Assembly: GCA_035541755.1 (NCBI GenBank)
Contig: DATKMQ010000167.1
Location: 48,178-112,177 of the forward strand
Source: Syntrophorhabdaceae bacterium
GTDB taxonomy: Bacteria > Desulfobacterota > Syntrophorhabdia > Syntrophorhabdales > Syntrophorhabdaceae
DNA: 64,000 bases
Direction of reading: 5' to 3'
Shown: piece after piece, positions 52,126 through 61,678 of the stretch
Layout: each line of letters opens with the position of its first letter
Position numbering within the stretch: the first letter of the stretch is position 1
Notes under the pieces: generated by a model
The model's input: only the letters and a program-made list of their open reading frames with translations
The model's database searches: none
Told to the model about the DNA's origin: nothing
Program-made: the position numbers and the translations under genes

Positions 52126-52944
52126 GTGAGCACAAACACGTGCCGTAGCTGCGGCGCGACCCTCTTTGGACAGATGGTATCCCGGTGTTATAAATGTGGT
52201 AACCCCGTTGATATCCGTTCTGAGACAGAGAGACAACGGAATGCAGCCACCTTAGAGGCCAGACGGCAAAAAGCTGCCGACCCCGAACTTAAAAAGAAGT
52301 ACTCGATTCTGTACGAAGCCATACAGAAAGACGCAGCCTGCGTTTACTACTCAGCAGGCCGCCGGGTTTCCATTTTTCGTGGCGAAGATGCATGGGGGGC
52401 GTTTGTTGCCGACGTATTAGATCGTTACGAGACTTTTACATGCTTCTGGTGCCGCAACTGCAATTTCCTCCATGTCGCTAATACTTCTAATTCGGAAACC
52501 ATGAGTGTGGCGAATCAAAATGACCCCCAGATCTCGACCCTTTTCTATCTGCAGAGGACCCAGGGGGCATGCTCGGCCGATAACTGGGTAGTCAACTTTC
52601 GGTGTTTGGCTTGCGGCTGTGCCAATAATGATGTTCCGGCAACGGTGTCGTATGATGGTTGGGTCAATAAGAAGGCGGATCCATTCCTGCGCGCGCCTAA
52701 GTTTTCGGCTGATCACCCTGAAGGTGCTCCTTATATATATTCCATTCCAATTCAGGAATTTTATGTTCTGCTTGCCAGACTTTCCACTTTCACACATCCT
52801 GCTAGTCACATTGAGGCTTTTAAAACAGTTAAAGTATACTGCGATAAATGCAATTACCAATTTACTGAGAGTGATTTGGATTCGCTGAGATGCCCTCATT
52901 GCAGCCATATGCATATTAAAGTGGAATCCCAAGTGCCCCCGTGA
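52126..52944 (+). CDS. Multi-zinc-ribbon protein of unknown function
   Basis: 272 residues from GTG 52126, behind GGGAGA; an earlier in-frame GTG is at 52111. Three pairs of Cys knuckles are visible: CRSCG with CYKCG near the N-terminus, CFWCRNC with CLACGC in the middle, and CDKC with CPHC at the C-terminus. This arrangement is suited to three or so zinc ribbons. No membrane segment. The function is not recognisable. Confidence 0.7.
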   Translation: MSTNTCRSCGATLFGQMVSRCYKCGNPVDIRSETERQRNAATLEARRQKAADPELKKKYSILYEAIQKDAACVYYSAGRRVSIFRGEDAWGAFVADVLDRYETFTCFWCRNCNFLHVANTSNSETMSVANQNDPQISTLFYLQRTQGACSADNWVVNFRCLACGCANNDVPATVSYDGWVNKKADPFLRAPKFSADHPEGAPYIYSIPIQEFYVLLARLSTFTHPASHIEAFKTVKVYCDKCNYQFTESDLDSLRCPHCSHMHIKVESQVPP

Positions 52945-53137
52945 TATAGGAGATAATCCCGTGACCGGACCGTGAGTGATGTAACGGATGAGAAAGTTAG
53001 AATTTTATGCCGGCTTTACTCTTTTATTATGATGGCCTCATCATTAGTGGTACACGCATGGCCATCTGTCCTGTTTGGTATTATATCTTAGCTGGGTTGC
53101 GACCCGAAAACGATTAATATATAAGGAGGATACGCAA

Positions 53138-53584
53138 ATGTGTCCGAAGAATAAAGTGGTGTTATTAACCCTGGTATTGACCATTATGATGAGTTACGTG
53201 ACTTTTTATCCCATAGCTCTTGTGGCTGATGAGAATCCCCCGACAATCAAAATGAAGAGCCCCAAAAGCACGGAGAGCTCCTCTGATCCGGCCACAATCA
53301 GGCTCTCGCAAGACGGACAGAAGGAAATCTTAGTGGAAGTGTTGAAAGGTGGAGTGATAGTAACTTCGGGGGTAAAGGTAGTAAAAGGAAGCTGGATGAT
53401 AGCCGATCGCGGCACGCAATTTAACAAAGGGTCTGTGTTCCGTGCTGAGAATATCGAAAGCATCCAGCTCGATCCCTCGATGAACATCATTATCGCCAAG
53501 GGTAGAATTAGTATCAAGGGGGTCGCATATGACCAGGGGACAACCCTGGCCGTGAGCAAGGACGGCAAATTGATAAAGAAGTAG
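53138..53584 (+). CDS. Small exported protein of unknown function
   Basis: 148 residues from the ATG at 53138, with AGGAGG eight bases upstream. A signal peptide (VVLLTLVLTIMMSYVTFYPIALVA) is followed by a Ser/Lys-rich stretch and a beta-rich domain with repeated short motifs (LKGGVIVTSGVKVVKGSWMI, IIIAKGRISIKGVAYDQGTTLAV). The pattern resembles a right-handed beta or OstA-like segment, but I cannot assign a family. Confidence 0.65.
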   Translation: MCPKNKVVLLTLVLTIMMSYVTFYPIALVADENPPTIKMKSPKSTESSSDPATIRLSQDGQKEILVEVLKGGVIVTSGVKVVKGSWMIADRGTQFNKGSVFRAENIESIQLDPSMNIIIAKGRISIKGVAYDQGTTLAVSKDGKLIKK

Positions 53585-53665
53585 CCGGTGTCAACCGAGG
53601 CCTGATTCGCGGTTATAAGGCTGCCCCGAGACAATGATGTGAATTTCGGAAGAGGAGGGAGGAGA

Positions 53666-54052
53666 ATGGATCTCACAAATAAGAAGATAAACCTTGGGAT
53701 TGTGCTCGGTATTATTTCGTTACTGTTAGTCGGGTGCGCTTCCAGACCCACGGGATCTGGAGTTTCCAAACCAGGACAAAACCAAGTTGGGATGGTGGCG
53801 CATGCCTTCGGACAGTTTGTCAGTATAGAAAATATGACACTCCAGGTGAAGAACCCTGCCGGGACACTGGAGAGTTATCAACTTACCGAGAAGACCGACT
53901 TTGTCGACCAGAACGGGAAACCTATGTCTATGATGCAATTTAAAGACACTATTAAGGCCGGTGATGATATGGTTGTAAGTGCGGATTTCTCGTCCAAAAC
54001 TGTCCTCACCGTTCGATTAGGTAAATACCTGCCTATTCGATTTGGCAATTAG
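53666..54052 (+). CDS. Small lipoprotein of unknown function
   Basis: 128 residues from the ATG at 53666, behind GGAGGGAGGAG. The signal sequence ends in a lipobox LLVGC (Cys at about residue 24), predicting attachment to a membrane. The mature part (MTLQVKNPAGTLESYQLTEKTDFVDQNGKP) resembles a small DUF-type OB/beta domain seen in many hypothetical lipoproteins. Confidence 0.7.
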   Translation: MDLTNKKINLGIVLGIISLLLVGCASRPTGSGVSKPGQNQVGMVAHAFGQFVSIENMTLQVKNPAGTLESYQLTEKTDFVDQNGKPMSMMQFKDTIKAGDDMVVSADFSSKTVLTVRLGKYLPIRFGN

Positions 54053-54213
54053 AAGAGCAGGCGAGAATCTCATAAGATAAGGGCCACAGACCGTTAAATG
54101 GATGGTAATAGCTAATATCTGGGATTTCGGTTCAAAATTTGTTGTAGAGACGAGTGATTATAAGGTATGGCCAAACTAAGTGAAGTTTTAAGCATGAAAA
54201 GGAGGGAAGATTT

Positions 54214-54936
54214 ATGGCAAAACGACCACCACCTTTAGCTATTGATTACGTGGATAAACAAAGGAAGATAACTGTACATGTCTTGATTGTACTGTTTATT
54301 ATAGCTGCATTTTGCGCGAGAGATTCTTTTGGTTTTGATATAAAGGGTATTGCTGACAGCAAAAGGATAAACACGTTGAAAGTTCATATTGAATCAAACC
54401 CTTCTAACGCGCCTGTATTTGCAATGTTCGCTGACGGGAAAAAGACAAACGCTGTTTGTGTTACGCCGTGTGACGTGGAAGTGGGATATGTCGACCAAGT
54501 AACCTACAAAGATAATTCTGAGGGTCTTAGGAGCCATTTTGGAGGGCACTTAGCTTGGTACCATGAAAAAAGTGGCTGTTTTACTGCGGCAGCGCTTGAT
54601 GTTGCATGGGGTAAGGTGCCTCCATATGAATACCTCAAAGAGTCCGAAGGTTTTTGCGTTCCGTTGCATATTGTGCTTGAGGGGAATATTGCTATTGATA
54701 AGTCGGTTTGTTTTTACGATTTTATGGACAAAACGCCAAAAGACTTAAAGATAGACCTAAGAGCAAACAATGACGAAGAAATTGTACTATGTAGCAATAC
54801 TTATAAGGCAACAAATGAACTGACGATTGAAGTGCCGCAACCGCAGTCCCCTGTACTGAAGAAATATATACTTCGTCAAGCATATACCGTGGACGAGGGA
54901 AGTAGTTATGGGCTAATTCTAAGAAAGAAGAAATGA
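54214..54936 (+). CDS. Hypothetical protein with one N-terminal membrane segment
   Basis: 240 residues behind AAGGAGGG. One hydrophobic segment (VHVLIVLFIIAAFCA, about residues 22-36) anchors or exports the protein. A PEGA-like stretch (KVHIESNPSNAPVFAMFADGKKTNAVCVTPCDVEV) follows, then several paired cysteines. No family named. Noticeably A+T-rich compared with the catabolic region. Confidence 0.65.
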   Translation: MAKRPPPLAIDYVDKQRKITVHVLIVLFIIAAFCARDSFGFDIKGIADSKRINTLKVHIESNPSNAPVFAMFADGKKTNAVCVTPCDVEVGYVDQVTYKDNSEGLRSHFGGHLAWYHEKSGCFTAAALDVAWGKVPPYEYLKESEGFCVPLHIVLEGNIAIDKSVCFYDFMDKTPKDLKIDLRANNDEEIVLCSNTYKATNELTIEVPQPQSPVLKKYILRQAYTVDEGSSYGLILRKKK

Positions 54937-55048
54937 GGCTGTTGTTGGTGACAGGACAACGCCAGCAAAAAAGTACCGTTATTGTATTTATGAATGGTAA
55001 TAATGGCTTCAAAAATTTTTGGATAAATTGAAATCTAAGGAGGGTGAT

Positions 55049-55234
55049 ATGATGCGCAATCCTTCTTCAGTATTCCAGCATCGTATAGATGCGAGACGCC
55101 ATGGCCGAGTGTTCTGCCTGGGCCTTGAGCGTGATCAGTTACGGAACTTCAGATGTTTGATCTCTGCGCATGGTTGTCAGGAAATAATATTGCATTTCCA
55201 AGAAGAATTGTTCATACTTGATTATTGCCAATGA
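55049..55234 (+). CDS. Possible small protein
   Basis: 61 residues from ATG 55049, behind AAGGAGGG. Good ribosome-binding site but no recognisable domain, so it may be spurious. Located in the gap before the membrane-protein gene at 55271. Confidence 0.3.
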   Translation: MMRNPSSVFQHRIDARRHGRVFCLGLERDQLRNFRCLISAHGCQEIILHFQEELFILDYCQ

Positions 55235-55270
55235 GTTTAAAGATAAGCCAAATACACAAGGAGAATCAGG

Positions 55271-55960
55271 ATGATAGACGATTCTGACGTCGCTATACCT
55301 GTCGCTATTCCTGATGAAATCAGACAGTGGAATTGGGGGGCTTTTCTCTTAGCGCCAGTCTGGGCAATTGTGCATCGCGTATTTTTGGGTCTTCTTGCCC
55401 TGATACCCCTGGTCGGTGTTATAATGGCCATTATCCTGGGGATCAAGGGAAACGAGTGGGCATGGCAAAGGAAAAGGTGGGGTAGCCCAACGGCATTCCT
55501 GGCCTTTCAGCGCAAGTGGTCTTACTGGGGTTGGGGCATTTTAATCGTTTCAAGTCTTGTGTACATAGTCCTTGAAGGGAGTGTACGAGGCATTTATTAT
55601 CTGATCGGCGTTATCCTTGTCGTTGGCTTCTTCGATGCCATCTTCGGAAAAGCCGGTTATCGCTATTCCGGGGGCATGAGTCTGCTTATGTTCGTGCCTA
55701 TCGCGAACATAGCCATGTTAGTGAAATATGGCGTAAGTGAGTGGCCGATCGAGCGACAGATGCGGGACCTAAGGATCCGTTGTGGTTCCGGAACCGAAGA
55801 AGATGCGTATTCTTTACTCAGTGAGGCAGCTCGCCTTGAAGTGAAGGGTAAGCTTGATGACGCGTTATTTAAGTATCAAGAAGTTGTTACAAGGTTCAGG
55901 GATACCGCTGCAGGGAACGATGCACAAAAAAGCATTGACATTCTTAAGGCTAAGCTTTGA
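55271..55960 (+). CDS. Membrane protein with DUF2628-like N-terminus and cytoplasmic C-terminal helical tail
   Basis: 229 residues behind AAGGAG. The opening IRQWNWGAFLLAPVWAIVHRVFLGLLALIPLVG is typical of small bacterial membrane proteins of the DUF2628 kind. Four or five membrane helices reach about residue 155. The last 60 residues (EEDAYSLLSEAARLEVKGKLDDALFKYQEVV) look like a single TPR-type helical pair. No function known. Confidence 0.65.
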   Translation: MIDDSDVAIPVAIPDEIRQWNWGAFLLAPVWAIVHRVFLGLLALIPLVGVIMAIILGIKGNEWAWQRKRWGSPTAFLAFQRKWSYWGWGILIVSSLVYIVLEGSVRGIYYLIGVILVVGFFDAIFGKAGYRYSGGMSLLMFVPIANIAMLVKYGVSEWPIERQMRDLRIRCGSGTEEDAYSLLSEAARLEVKGKLDDALFKYQEVVTRFRDTAAGNDAQKSIDILKAKL

Positions 55961-56116
55961 GGATGGTTGAAAATGATTATCGAAATCGGGCTGCCAGAAA
56001 GCGAAGAATCACCCCACAAATAGACGTTGGATCCCATCGTTCCGCTGGGGACCGGGGAGTCAAAGATGGCGTGGTGACTGTTTTAGCTCGTTGAACAAAA
56101 ACCAAAGAGGAGACGA

Positions 56117-56557
56117 ATGAAAAGAGCATCGCTTGTAATAGCGCCCGCGGCATATTTATTCTGTGTCTTTTTGGCAACGGTTTACGCAACTGACACCGAT
56201 CCTAATTTCAAAAAAGCTGAAGACTTCTGGAACATAGCAAAGAAGGTAATCATAACTAGCGCCACGCAGGAACACCTGTTTCCTAAGCAAATGGAAATAT
56301 CCGCTAAATCAGTCCCCGATTGTCTCGCTGTGGTCTACATACCGGAGTTTGAAGTCTTTCTCATGCAACAGTATGATGGCAAGAAATTCGTTATCCTTCC
56401 GCGCACATATTCAATTGAGCCCAAATCGCAGCCAGTGATAAAGGCAACAATATATTTGGTGGATGGAGGAAAACGGAAAGAGATTGGAACATTTAGGTCA
56501 AAAGCCGAGGCAGTTGTCGTTAACTCGGATGGCTCCAGAAAACTGATTGTGAGATAG
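56117..56557 (+). CDS. Exported protein of unknown function
   Basis: 146 residues with a signal peptide (SLVIAPAAYLFCVFLATVYA). The mature domain is mixed alpha/beta with no motif I recognise. Between the DUF2628-like gene and the HEAT-repeat gene on the same strand. Confidence 0.6.
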   Translation: MKRASLVIAPAAYLFCVFLATVYATDTDPNFKKAEDFWNIAKKVIITSATQEHLFPKQMEISAKSVPDCLAVVYIPEFEVFLMQQYDGKKFVILPRTYSIEPKSQPVIKATIYLVDGGKRKEIGTFRSKAEAVVVNSDGSRKLIVR

Positions 56558-56596
56558 TTCTGTCCTGTCGAAGGGTGCGGAGAAGGGGAATTCTAG

Positions 56597-57418
56597 ATGG
56601 GTCTATTTGACAGATTTCTTAAATCGAAAAAACTACCGACAAAAAACCCCGCGATAATTGCCGCAGTAAAGCAAGTGCAATCCGTTTCATCCTCATACAA
56701 TGAACAGCATGCTGGGCTGACCAAGCTTGAGTCGCTTTTTTTAAAAGCCACCGATACGAGTGATAAAATGGCTATTTCACAGTCACTATTGGACACCGCT
56801 ACGGATGGCGCATCTATTCAAGTGCGCGAAAGCTCTCTAACCAAATTGGGGACTATTATTGACAAAAGTATCCAGTTTTCCAATCACCCTACTCTTCATT
56901 CCGGTGCGAGTCGCGGATTGTCCGCTATCTCTGGTCATGCTGTTCCGAGTTTGATCGCAATTATCGAAAACACACGCGGTAAAGAAACCGAATTACGTAG
57001 AATAGCATTTTGGACTCTCCAGAAAATAGCGCCTTTCGCTCTGGATGATGCTCTCCTCGTATTCTTGGTGCGCAGTCTTAGCGAAAAGAGAGACATCAGA
57101 ATGCCTGTGATTTGCGCTCTTGAAGACATCGCTCGGCTAAGTGATGACACCACACGGAAGCGTATGGCAGAAGTCGGCCTTTCCCCGTTGTGTCAGACTC
57201 TCAAGGATAACGACGCTGAGATATGGATAAGGGCAGCACGGGTTTTAGGTGACCTAGGCACGTATGCAGCCGGGTCGGTGAACGATCTCATTAGCAAGTT
57301 AGATGATGATGGCGGCGAGTGGGCGGCCGATTCCCTTCGCAAGATTACCGGTGAAGCATATGGCAACAAAGAAAAGGGCAAATGGCAAGAATGGGTTTCA
57401 AGAAACGGGACTCAATAG
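56597..57418 (+). CDS. HEAT-repeat-like protein
   Basis: 273 residues. It starts MGLFDRFLKSKK, a short amphipathic N-terminus shared with the ankyrin protein encoded next (MGIFDLFKKG). The body consists of helical repeats (VPSLIAIIENTRGKETELRRIAFWTLQKIAP, LGDLGTYAAGSVNDLISKLDDDGGEWAADSLRKITG), the last two being good HEAT/PBS-lyase-like units. No signal peptide. A binding rather than catalytic role is likely. Confidence 0.7.
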   Translation: MGLFDRFLKSKKLPTKNPAIIAAVKQVQSVSSSYNEQHAGLTKLESLFLKATDTSDKMAISQSLLDTATDGASIQVRESSLTKLGTIIDKSIQFSNHPTLHSGASRGLSAISGHAVPSLIAIIENTRGKETELRRIAFWTLQKIAPFALDDALLVFLVRSLSEKRDIRMPVICALEDIARLSDDTTRKRMAEVGLSPLCQTLKDNDAEIWIRAARVLGDLGTYAAGSVNDLISKLDDDGGEWAADSLRKITGEAYGNKEKGKWQEWVSRNGTQ

Positions 57419-57461
57419 GGAGTTTTTTCGATCAGGAACATTGCGCGAAAGTGGAGACAGG

Positions 57462-57489
57462 GTAGCGTACGATAATTGTCGTACGCTAC
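57462..57489. repeat. Hairpin between HEAT- and ankyrin-protein genes
   Basis: GTAGCGTACGA (57462-57472) and TCGTACGCTAC (57479-57489) are exact reverse complements around TAATTG. No T-run follows. Possibly an operator or RNA-processing hairpin. Confidence 0.5.
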
Positions 57490-57512
57490 GTTAATCACCA
57501 ATAGAGATGAAA

Positions 57513-58370
57513 ATGGGAATATTCGATTTATTCAAAAAAGGTTTATGGAAACCAGAAAAGGATGGTTCCATAATTGACCAAGAGGTCTTTAAAGCAGGAC
57601 AATCGGAGGAACAAATAGAAGCACCCATACATCCCTCAGATTTGGTATCTGCAGCAAGAGGGGGCAACATCGAGACGGTTAATATGCTTCTCGCAAAAGG
57701 CCTGGACGTTAATGTGAAGGACGGCAAAGGCTATCCCATCATAATACTTGCTGCAATGAATGGGCACACGGAAACAGTTAAAGTTCTATTGGACAAAGGC
57801 GCGAATATCAATGCAAGGGGTGACCATAATAGTACAGCGCTAATGCTATCTGCGATGGGAGGACACGACGAAACCGTGAAGTTGTTGATTGATAGAGGCT
57901 CAGATATCAATGCGAGAGAAGATATGGGTTGGTCCGCTTTGATCGTCGCCACGATTCAAGGTCGCAACAAGACAGTGCGGCTTCTGCTGGACGGAGGTGC
58001 TGATATGGACGTAAAGGATAATAGAGGTAATACTGCGATTTACTATGCTTCGCGTGACTATGCATTAAGTAATGGGCATAATGAAACCTACGAGTTACTT
58101 CGAGACAGAGGCTATGCGGCCCCGGCTACAAACCTATTCGAGCCAGCCCACGCATCGGGTGAAAACGACAAGGAAAGCAACCTTCAGCGTTGGCAGACTT
58201 CAGGCGCGCCGAAAGAATGGGTTGAAGAACACCGCTACTTGTGGAATCATCAGAATTGGCTTTCGTTAATAGAGGCTCTCCGGAAATCACCATACTGGCC
58301 TCTGGACCCCGACAAAGTTGGTGCAGTTTTGGAGGAAATTAGGGTAAAGGGACGAACGGCCAACTGCTGA
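57513..58370 (+). CDS. Ankyrin-repeat protein
   Basis: 285 residues from ATG 57513; an ATG at 57507 adds two residues. After the MGIFDLFKKG start, four ankyrin repeats span about residues 44-190 (e.g. GYPIIILAAMNGHTETVKVLLDKGANINARGD). The C-terminal 80 residues, with WVEEHRYLWNHQNWLSLIEALRKSPYWPLDPDKVG, are not recognised. Cytoplasmic, unlike the secreted ankyrin protein at 50901. Confidence 0.78.
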   Translation: MGIFDLFKKGLWKPEKDGSIIDQEVFKAGQSEEQIEAPIHPSDLVSAARGGNIETVNMLLAKGLDVNVKDGKGYPIIILAAMNGHTETVKVLLDKGANINARGDHNSTALMLSAMGGHDETVKLLIDRGSDINAREDMGWSALIVATIQGRNKTVRLLLDGGADMDVKDNRGNTAIYYASRDYALSNGHNETYELLRDRGYAAPATNLFEPAHASGENDKESNLQRWQTSGAPKEWVEEHRYLWNHQNWLSLIEALRKSPYWPLDPDKVGAVLEEIRVKGRTANC

Positions 58371-58484
58371 CATGAGACAACCAGTAGACAGTAGATCATG
58401 ACCAGAGGATGGTACCCGACAAGACGACAACCTTGGGCGAGATACGCGTCTGGCACAACGGCAAGCTGACAGAAGGAGAGGAAG

Positions 58485-59750
58485 ATGGATAAATACGGCA
58501 GCAATGATGGCGCCAAGAACCTGAAGATCATAACGACCAGAAACATAAACTCAACACTTTTTCGAAGCGCATTCCTTTCATGGTGTGTTGCCATGCTGTG
58601 CATCGCAGTGTTTTTTGCCGGCTGTGCAACCCGGCTGCCGGTCCCGGACAACCCTGTTACCGCGAAGGACCATCACCAACTGGGTCTCCGCTTCTTTACG
58701 CAAGGGCAGTTCGATAACGCTATGCGCGAATTCTCAAGAGCAATCGCACTTGATCCAAATTACGCGGATGCCTACCAGTTTCGAGCTCTAATCTATCGGC
58801 AGACGGACTTCACTGCGGCCCTGTCGGACTACGCTGATGTCATAAGGCTTCGGCCACGCGACCCCGTCGGCTATTTCAACCGCGCCACTGCTTACAACTG
58901 GCTCGGGGAGGCCGAGCGCGCTCTTGCGGACCTTGACGCCGCCATCTCTCTGGCTCAGAACGGTCCTCAGTCAGGTATCTTTCACAGTACGAAGGCAGAT
59001 ATCCTATTCATCGACGGACGGTTTCCGGAAGCACTCCCCGAATACCGGGTGGCTCTTGCGAATATGGTAGGAAATTCAGTAATGGCACAGGTAGGGTTAA
59101 CATTCCTCACTTCAGGGATTGTAGGCGTTATGCTGGACCCTACGGGACGAATAGCAACTGCCGAGCACCAAAACCAGTCATTAGAGGTCCATAGGACATA
59201 CCTTAATGAAAGAGTACAATTGTGTGAGGCGATGATTCGTCCCGTAGCCCCTAACGACACACCGACAGCAATATCTAAAGGCATGTCAAAACAGGCGGTG
59301 TTTCAATCGGTCTCAGTCACCGATCGGATTGTCGGGCACAATCGATTCACTGTTCTTCCACGCCAGATAGAAAAGAATCTCCATATCTTGGATTATCCCC
59401 AGCCTGAATGTTGGGTCACAGTAACCAAGGCGGGGCCACTTGATGACAGGACGATTGGGGTTTTCGTTTTCACGGATAACAAACTTACAGCAGTAAAACG
59501 GGTGCCCTTAAGGGACGCCTCGGTGATACCGGAAGGTCCAAAGACTCCACCGTTAATTATTAGTTCTGGCCAATCACGGGTGCAAGTGCTTGAAACATTG
59601 CGTTTGACCGACAGGTTCATTTACGAGGACGATGACTTTATCGTCACCTCCACAGAATATCGTGCTGCTAAGGATAAGCGCGTAAGGCTGACAATGCTGA
59701 AAGATGGTAAGGTTCTGCTCAGTAGTTATGGTTCTCGACCGTTGTGGTGA
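58485..59750 (+). CDS. TPR-repeat lipoprotein
   Basis: 421 residues behind AAGGAGAGGA. A long N-terminal stretch precedes the hydrophobic segment and lipobox FFAGC (Cys near residue 47). Four TPR units follow (HQLGLRFFTQGQFDNAMREFSRAIALDPNYADAYQ and two more obvious ones). The C-terminal 170 residues contain two SmpA/OmlA-like pieces (GMSKQAVFQSVSVTDRI and SRVQVLETLRLTDRFIYEDDDFIVTSTEY). Membrane-anchored scaffold; function unknown. Confidence 0.75.
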   Translation: MDKYGSNDGAKNLKIITTRNINSTLFRSAFLSWCVAMLCIAVFFAGCATRLPVPDNPVTAKDHHQLGLRFFTQGQFDNAMREFSRAIALDPNYADAYQFRALIYRQTDFTAALSDYADVIRLRPRDPVGYFNRATAYNWLGEAERALADLDAAISLAQNGPQSGIFHSTKADILFIDGRFPEALPEYRVALANMVGNSVMAQVGLTFLTSGIVGVMLDPTGRIATAEHQNQSLEVHRTYLNERVQLCEAMIRPVAPNDTPTAISKGMSKQAVFQSVSVTDRIVGHNRFTVLPRQIEKNLHILDYPQPECWVTVTKAGPLDDRTIGVFVFTDNKLTAVKRVPLRDASVIPEGPKTPPLIISSGQSRVQVLETLRLTDRFIYEDDDFIVTSTEYRAAKDKRVRLTMLKDGKVLLSSYGSRPLW

Positions 59751-60143
59751 AAGCCGGTTATGTACATGCGTACTAGCGGGGCAGCTATTGACGGTGGGCA
59801 ACATGAAAAGCGTAAACCATCACCCTAACCATGCAGGCAACTCCTTACACTTGCGGGTGAACTCTGTGTTGAGCTACGTTTCAACCCGTAATCCTCAGTT
59901 CTTTATCACATACCCAATGCGCGACTTGTAGGTGAACTCGACGCTTGCCAGTGTCCTGAACATCACGTGGCGAGCCTTCCAAATTCAACAGTCTTTCAGA
60001 TCGTTGGAAATCACAGGTAAGAGGACGTGTTTGTTATGAAGTCAGTCCCAAATGGAGAATAACCTTGCATTTTCGAAAAGAGTAATTATACTCATTACTG
60101 TAAATGAGTTCGCGGAGAACCCAACATACAAAGGAGAACAAGA
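59751..60143. other. 393-bp gap before the cold-shock gene
   Basis: No gene with a site is supported in the first 300 bp. The last part holds the cold-shock gene promoter. Confidence 0.55.
60065..60092 (+). promoter_or_regulatory. Promoter of the cold-shock gene
   Basis: TTGCAT (60065-60070), a 16-bp spacer and TATACT (60087-60092). The -10 element lies between the arms AGTAAT (60081-60086) and ATTACT (60094-60099), which could bind a regulator. The leader before the ATG is about 45 nt. Confidence 0.55.
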
Positions 60144-60344
60144 ATGGCAGAAGGAAGAGTTAAATGGTTTAACGATTCAAAGGGGTTTGGTTTTATCGAG
60201 CGGGAAGGCGACGACGACGTATTCGTACATCATTCCGCCATCCAGGGAGAAGGGTTTAAATCGCTGGCCGAGGGTGACCGTGTCAGTTTCATGGTTGTCA
60301 AAGGCCCTAAGGGCCCAGCTGCCGCGGATGTTCGTAAGCTATAA
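60144..60344 (+). CDS. cspA: Cold-shock domain protein
   Basis: 66 residues behind AAAGGAGA. RNP1 (GFGFIE) and RNP2 (VFVHHSAI) motifs of the cold-shock domain are intact, with the usual start [13 protein letters not shown]. Nucleic-acid chaperone, cytoplasmic. It has its own promoter and terminator. Confidence 0.95.
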   Translation: MAEGRVKWFNDSKGFGFIEREGDDDVFVHHSAIQGEGFKSLAEGDRVSFMVVKGPKGPAAADVRKL

Positions 60345-60368
60345 GGTCTGAACCTCATATTGTGTCTG

Positions 60369-60398
60369 AAAGCCTCCCATAATAAGGGAGGCTTTTTC
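60369..60398 (+). terminator. Rho-independent terminator of the cold-shock gene
   Basis: AGCCTCCC (60371-60378) pairs with GGGAGGCT (60386-60393) around a seven-base loop, followed by a T-run. Confidence 0.9.
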
Positions 60399-60514
60399 CA
60401 TTGTCTCTTGGGAGTCATGATGTTTTTGTGACAATCGAGTCAACAGCGAGGTTTTCCGTGCAACGCCACACAATAAAGCAGCTGACTGATAGTGCGCTCA
60501 ACGGCATATTGAAG

Positions 60515-61066
60515 ATGTCAAAGACTCCACTCAATTACTGGGCCGAATTCGTTGTTGATATTCCGTTAGGCGTGGTGCTGATCTACGCGGGTCTCCATCA
60601 TGGCGACCTTAATTCCGCAATGGCTATTCTGACCATCCTACTGGGCCTGTTTCTTTTTACCTTTATTGAATATTTCATTCACCGCCGGCTGCTCCACGGA
60701 TCGGTGCAGTTCATAGTACGGGGTCACCGCGCACATCACGAGAACCCCTTGAACTATGACGGCCTGCCGTTCTTTTTGCCCGCGTTTATGCTCATGGGGA
60801 TAATCGGTATGTGTGTCTCAATCGTCCCCACGAATTATGCGTTTCTGCTGACCGGCACTATAGCGTTAGGATATACCACCTATGGGTTAAGCCACTTCAG
60901 CATTCATCACCACCGATTCCGTCAGGCTTTCGCCAGAAACTGGGCGGCCAATCATCACATCCATCACTACCACGCCGAAACCAACTTTGGTGTTACGACT
61001 CCGCTATGGGATATATTGCTCGGCTCACGATACGTAAGGCTCGATCGGAGAGGCTCTCAGGAGTAA
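60515..61066 (+). CDS. Fatty-acid-hydroxylase/sterol-desaturase superfamily membrane protein
   Basis: 183 residues if started at ATG 60515. The frame is open back to a TTG at 60401, just after the terminator, and no good ribosome-binding site is visible, so the start is unsure. Membrane helices enclose histidine boxes HRRLLH, HRAHH, HHHRF and HHIHHYH, the di-iron ligand set of the family. These enzymes normally use O2, odd for an anaerobe, so a scavenging or stress role is possible. Confidence 0.75.
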   Translation: MSKTPLNYWAEFVVDIPLGVVLIYAGLHHGDLNSAMAILTILLGLFLFTFIEYFIHRRLLHGSVQFIVRGHRAHHENPLNYDGLPFFLPAFMLMGIIGMCVSIVPTNYAFLLTGTIALGYTTYGLSHFSIHHHRFRQAFARNWAANHHIHHYHAETNFGVTTPLWDILLGSRYVRLDRRGSQE

Positions 61067-61678
61067 ATCCAATACTCATCACGCGAATCAGAACGGTGAG
61101 TTAATTCTTCTCTCTGGTTGTTCCACGCAAATCAGCGACAATTTTTCCCCTGGATTTGCTATCCCTGAAACGGGTTTAATAGGCGGAGGGAGGGGCAAGG
61201 CAGTTAAGTTTGACTGCGCCCTGCCGAATATATTGATACAGGGGTCCATTGAAGTATCCCGTCCGTTCATGGTGGAGGAAAAATCATGAAAGGTTGTATT
61301 GAGAGGGCATAAACCCTCGAAGCGTTTTAGACGCGGTTGCATCTTCGCCGTACCGGAGATGCTCCCACAAACCCTCCGAGACGCGGTCGGTCCCGACCAC
61401 TACCACTACTACACATCTGGAACTGACCGCGTCTCCAACCCCCCCCCACATCCCGAAGACGGCCACCCCGACATGTGCGGGGAATGTGGTAAAGAGATCA
61501 GCCAGGACGAGTGGCGGCTAAGCTTTTCGCTGGGGCGGTGAGGGTGATCTTGTCGCCTGAGACGGTTACTTCGCCGCTTGCGGTCAGACGCTCAACACCA
61601 TAAGAAATGTTGACGAGAGACGCCGAAAGAAGGATAATGGAAAGAAAAACTGATACGCCTAATCATTAAGGGGGCTTT
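61067..61678. other. 612-bp region without a supported gene
   Basis: Short frames on both strands lack ribosome-binding sites and domains. The notable content is an 11-bp inverted repeat, GAGACGCGGTC (61378-61388) and GACCGCGTCTC (61435-61445), with an inner GGTCGG/CCGACC stem next to the left arm. The right part has a C-run. Confidence 0.5.

Noticed and set aside
61299..61541. 80-codon plus-strand frame with a CxxC pair near its end
   Set aside because: No ribosome-binding site, low-complexity Pro/His content and overlap with the inverted repeats; more likely non-coding.
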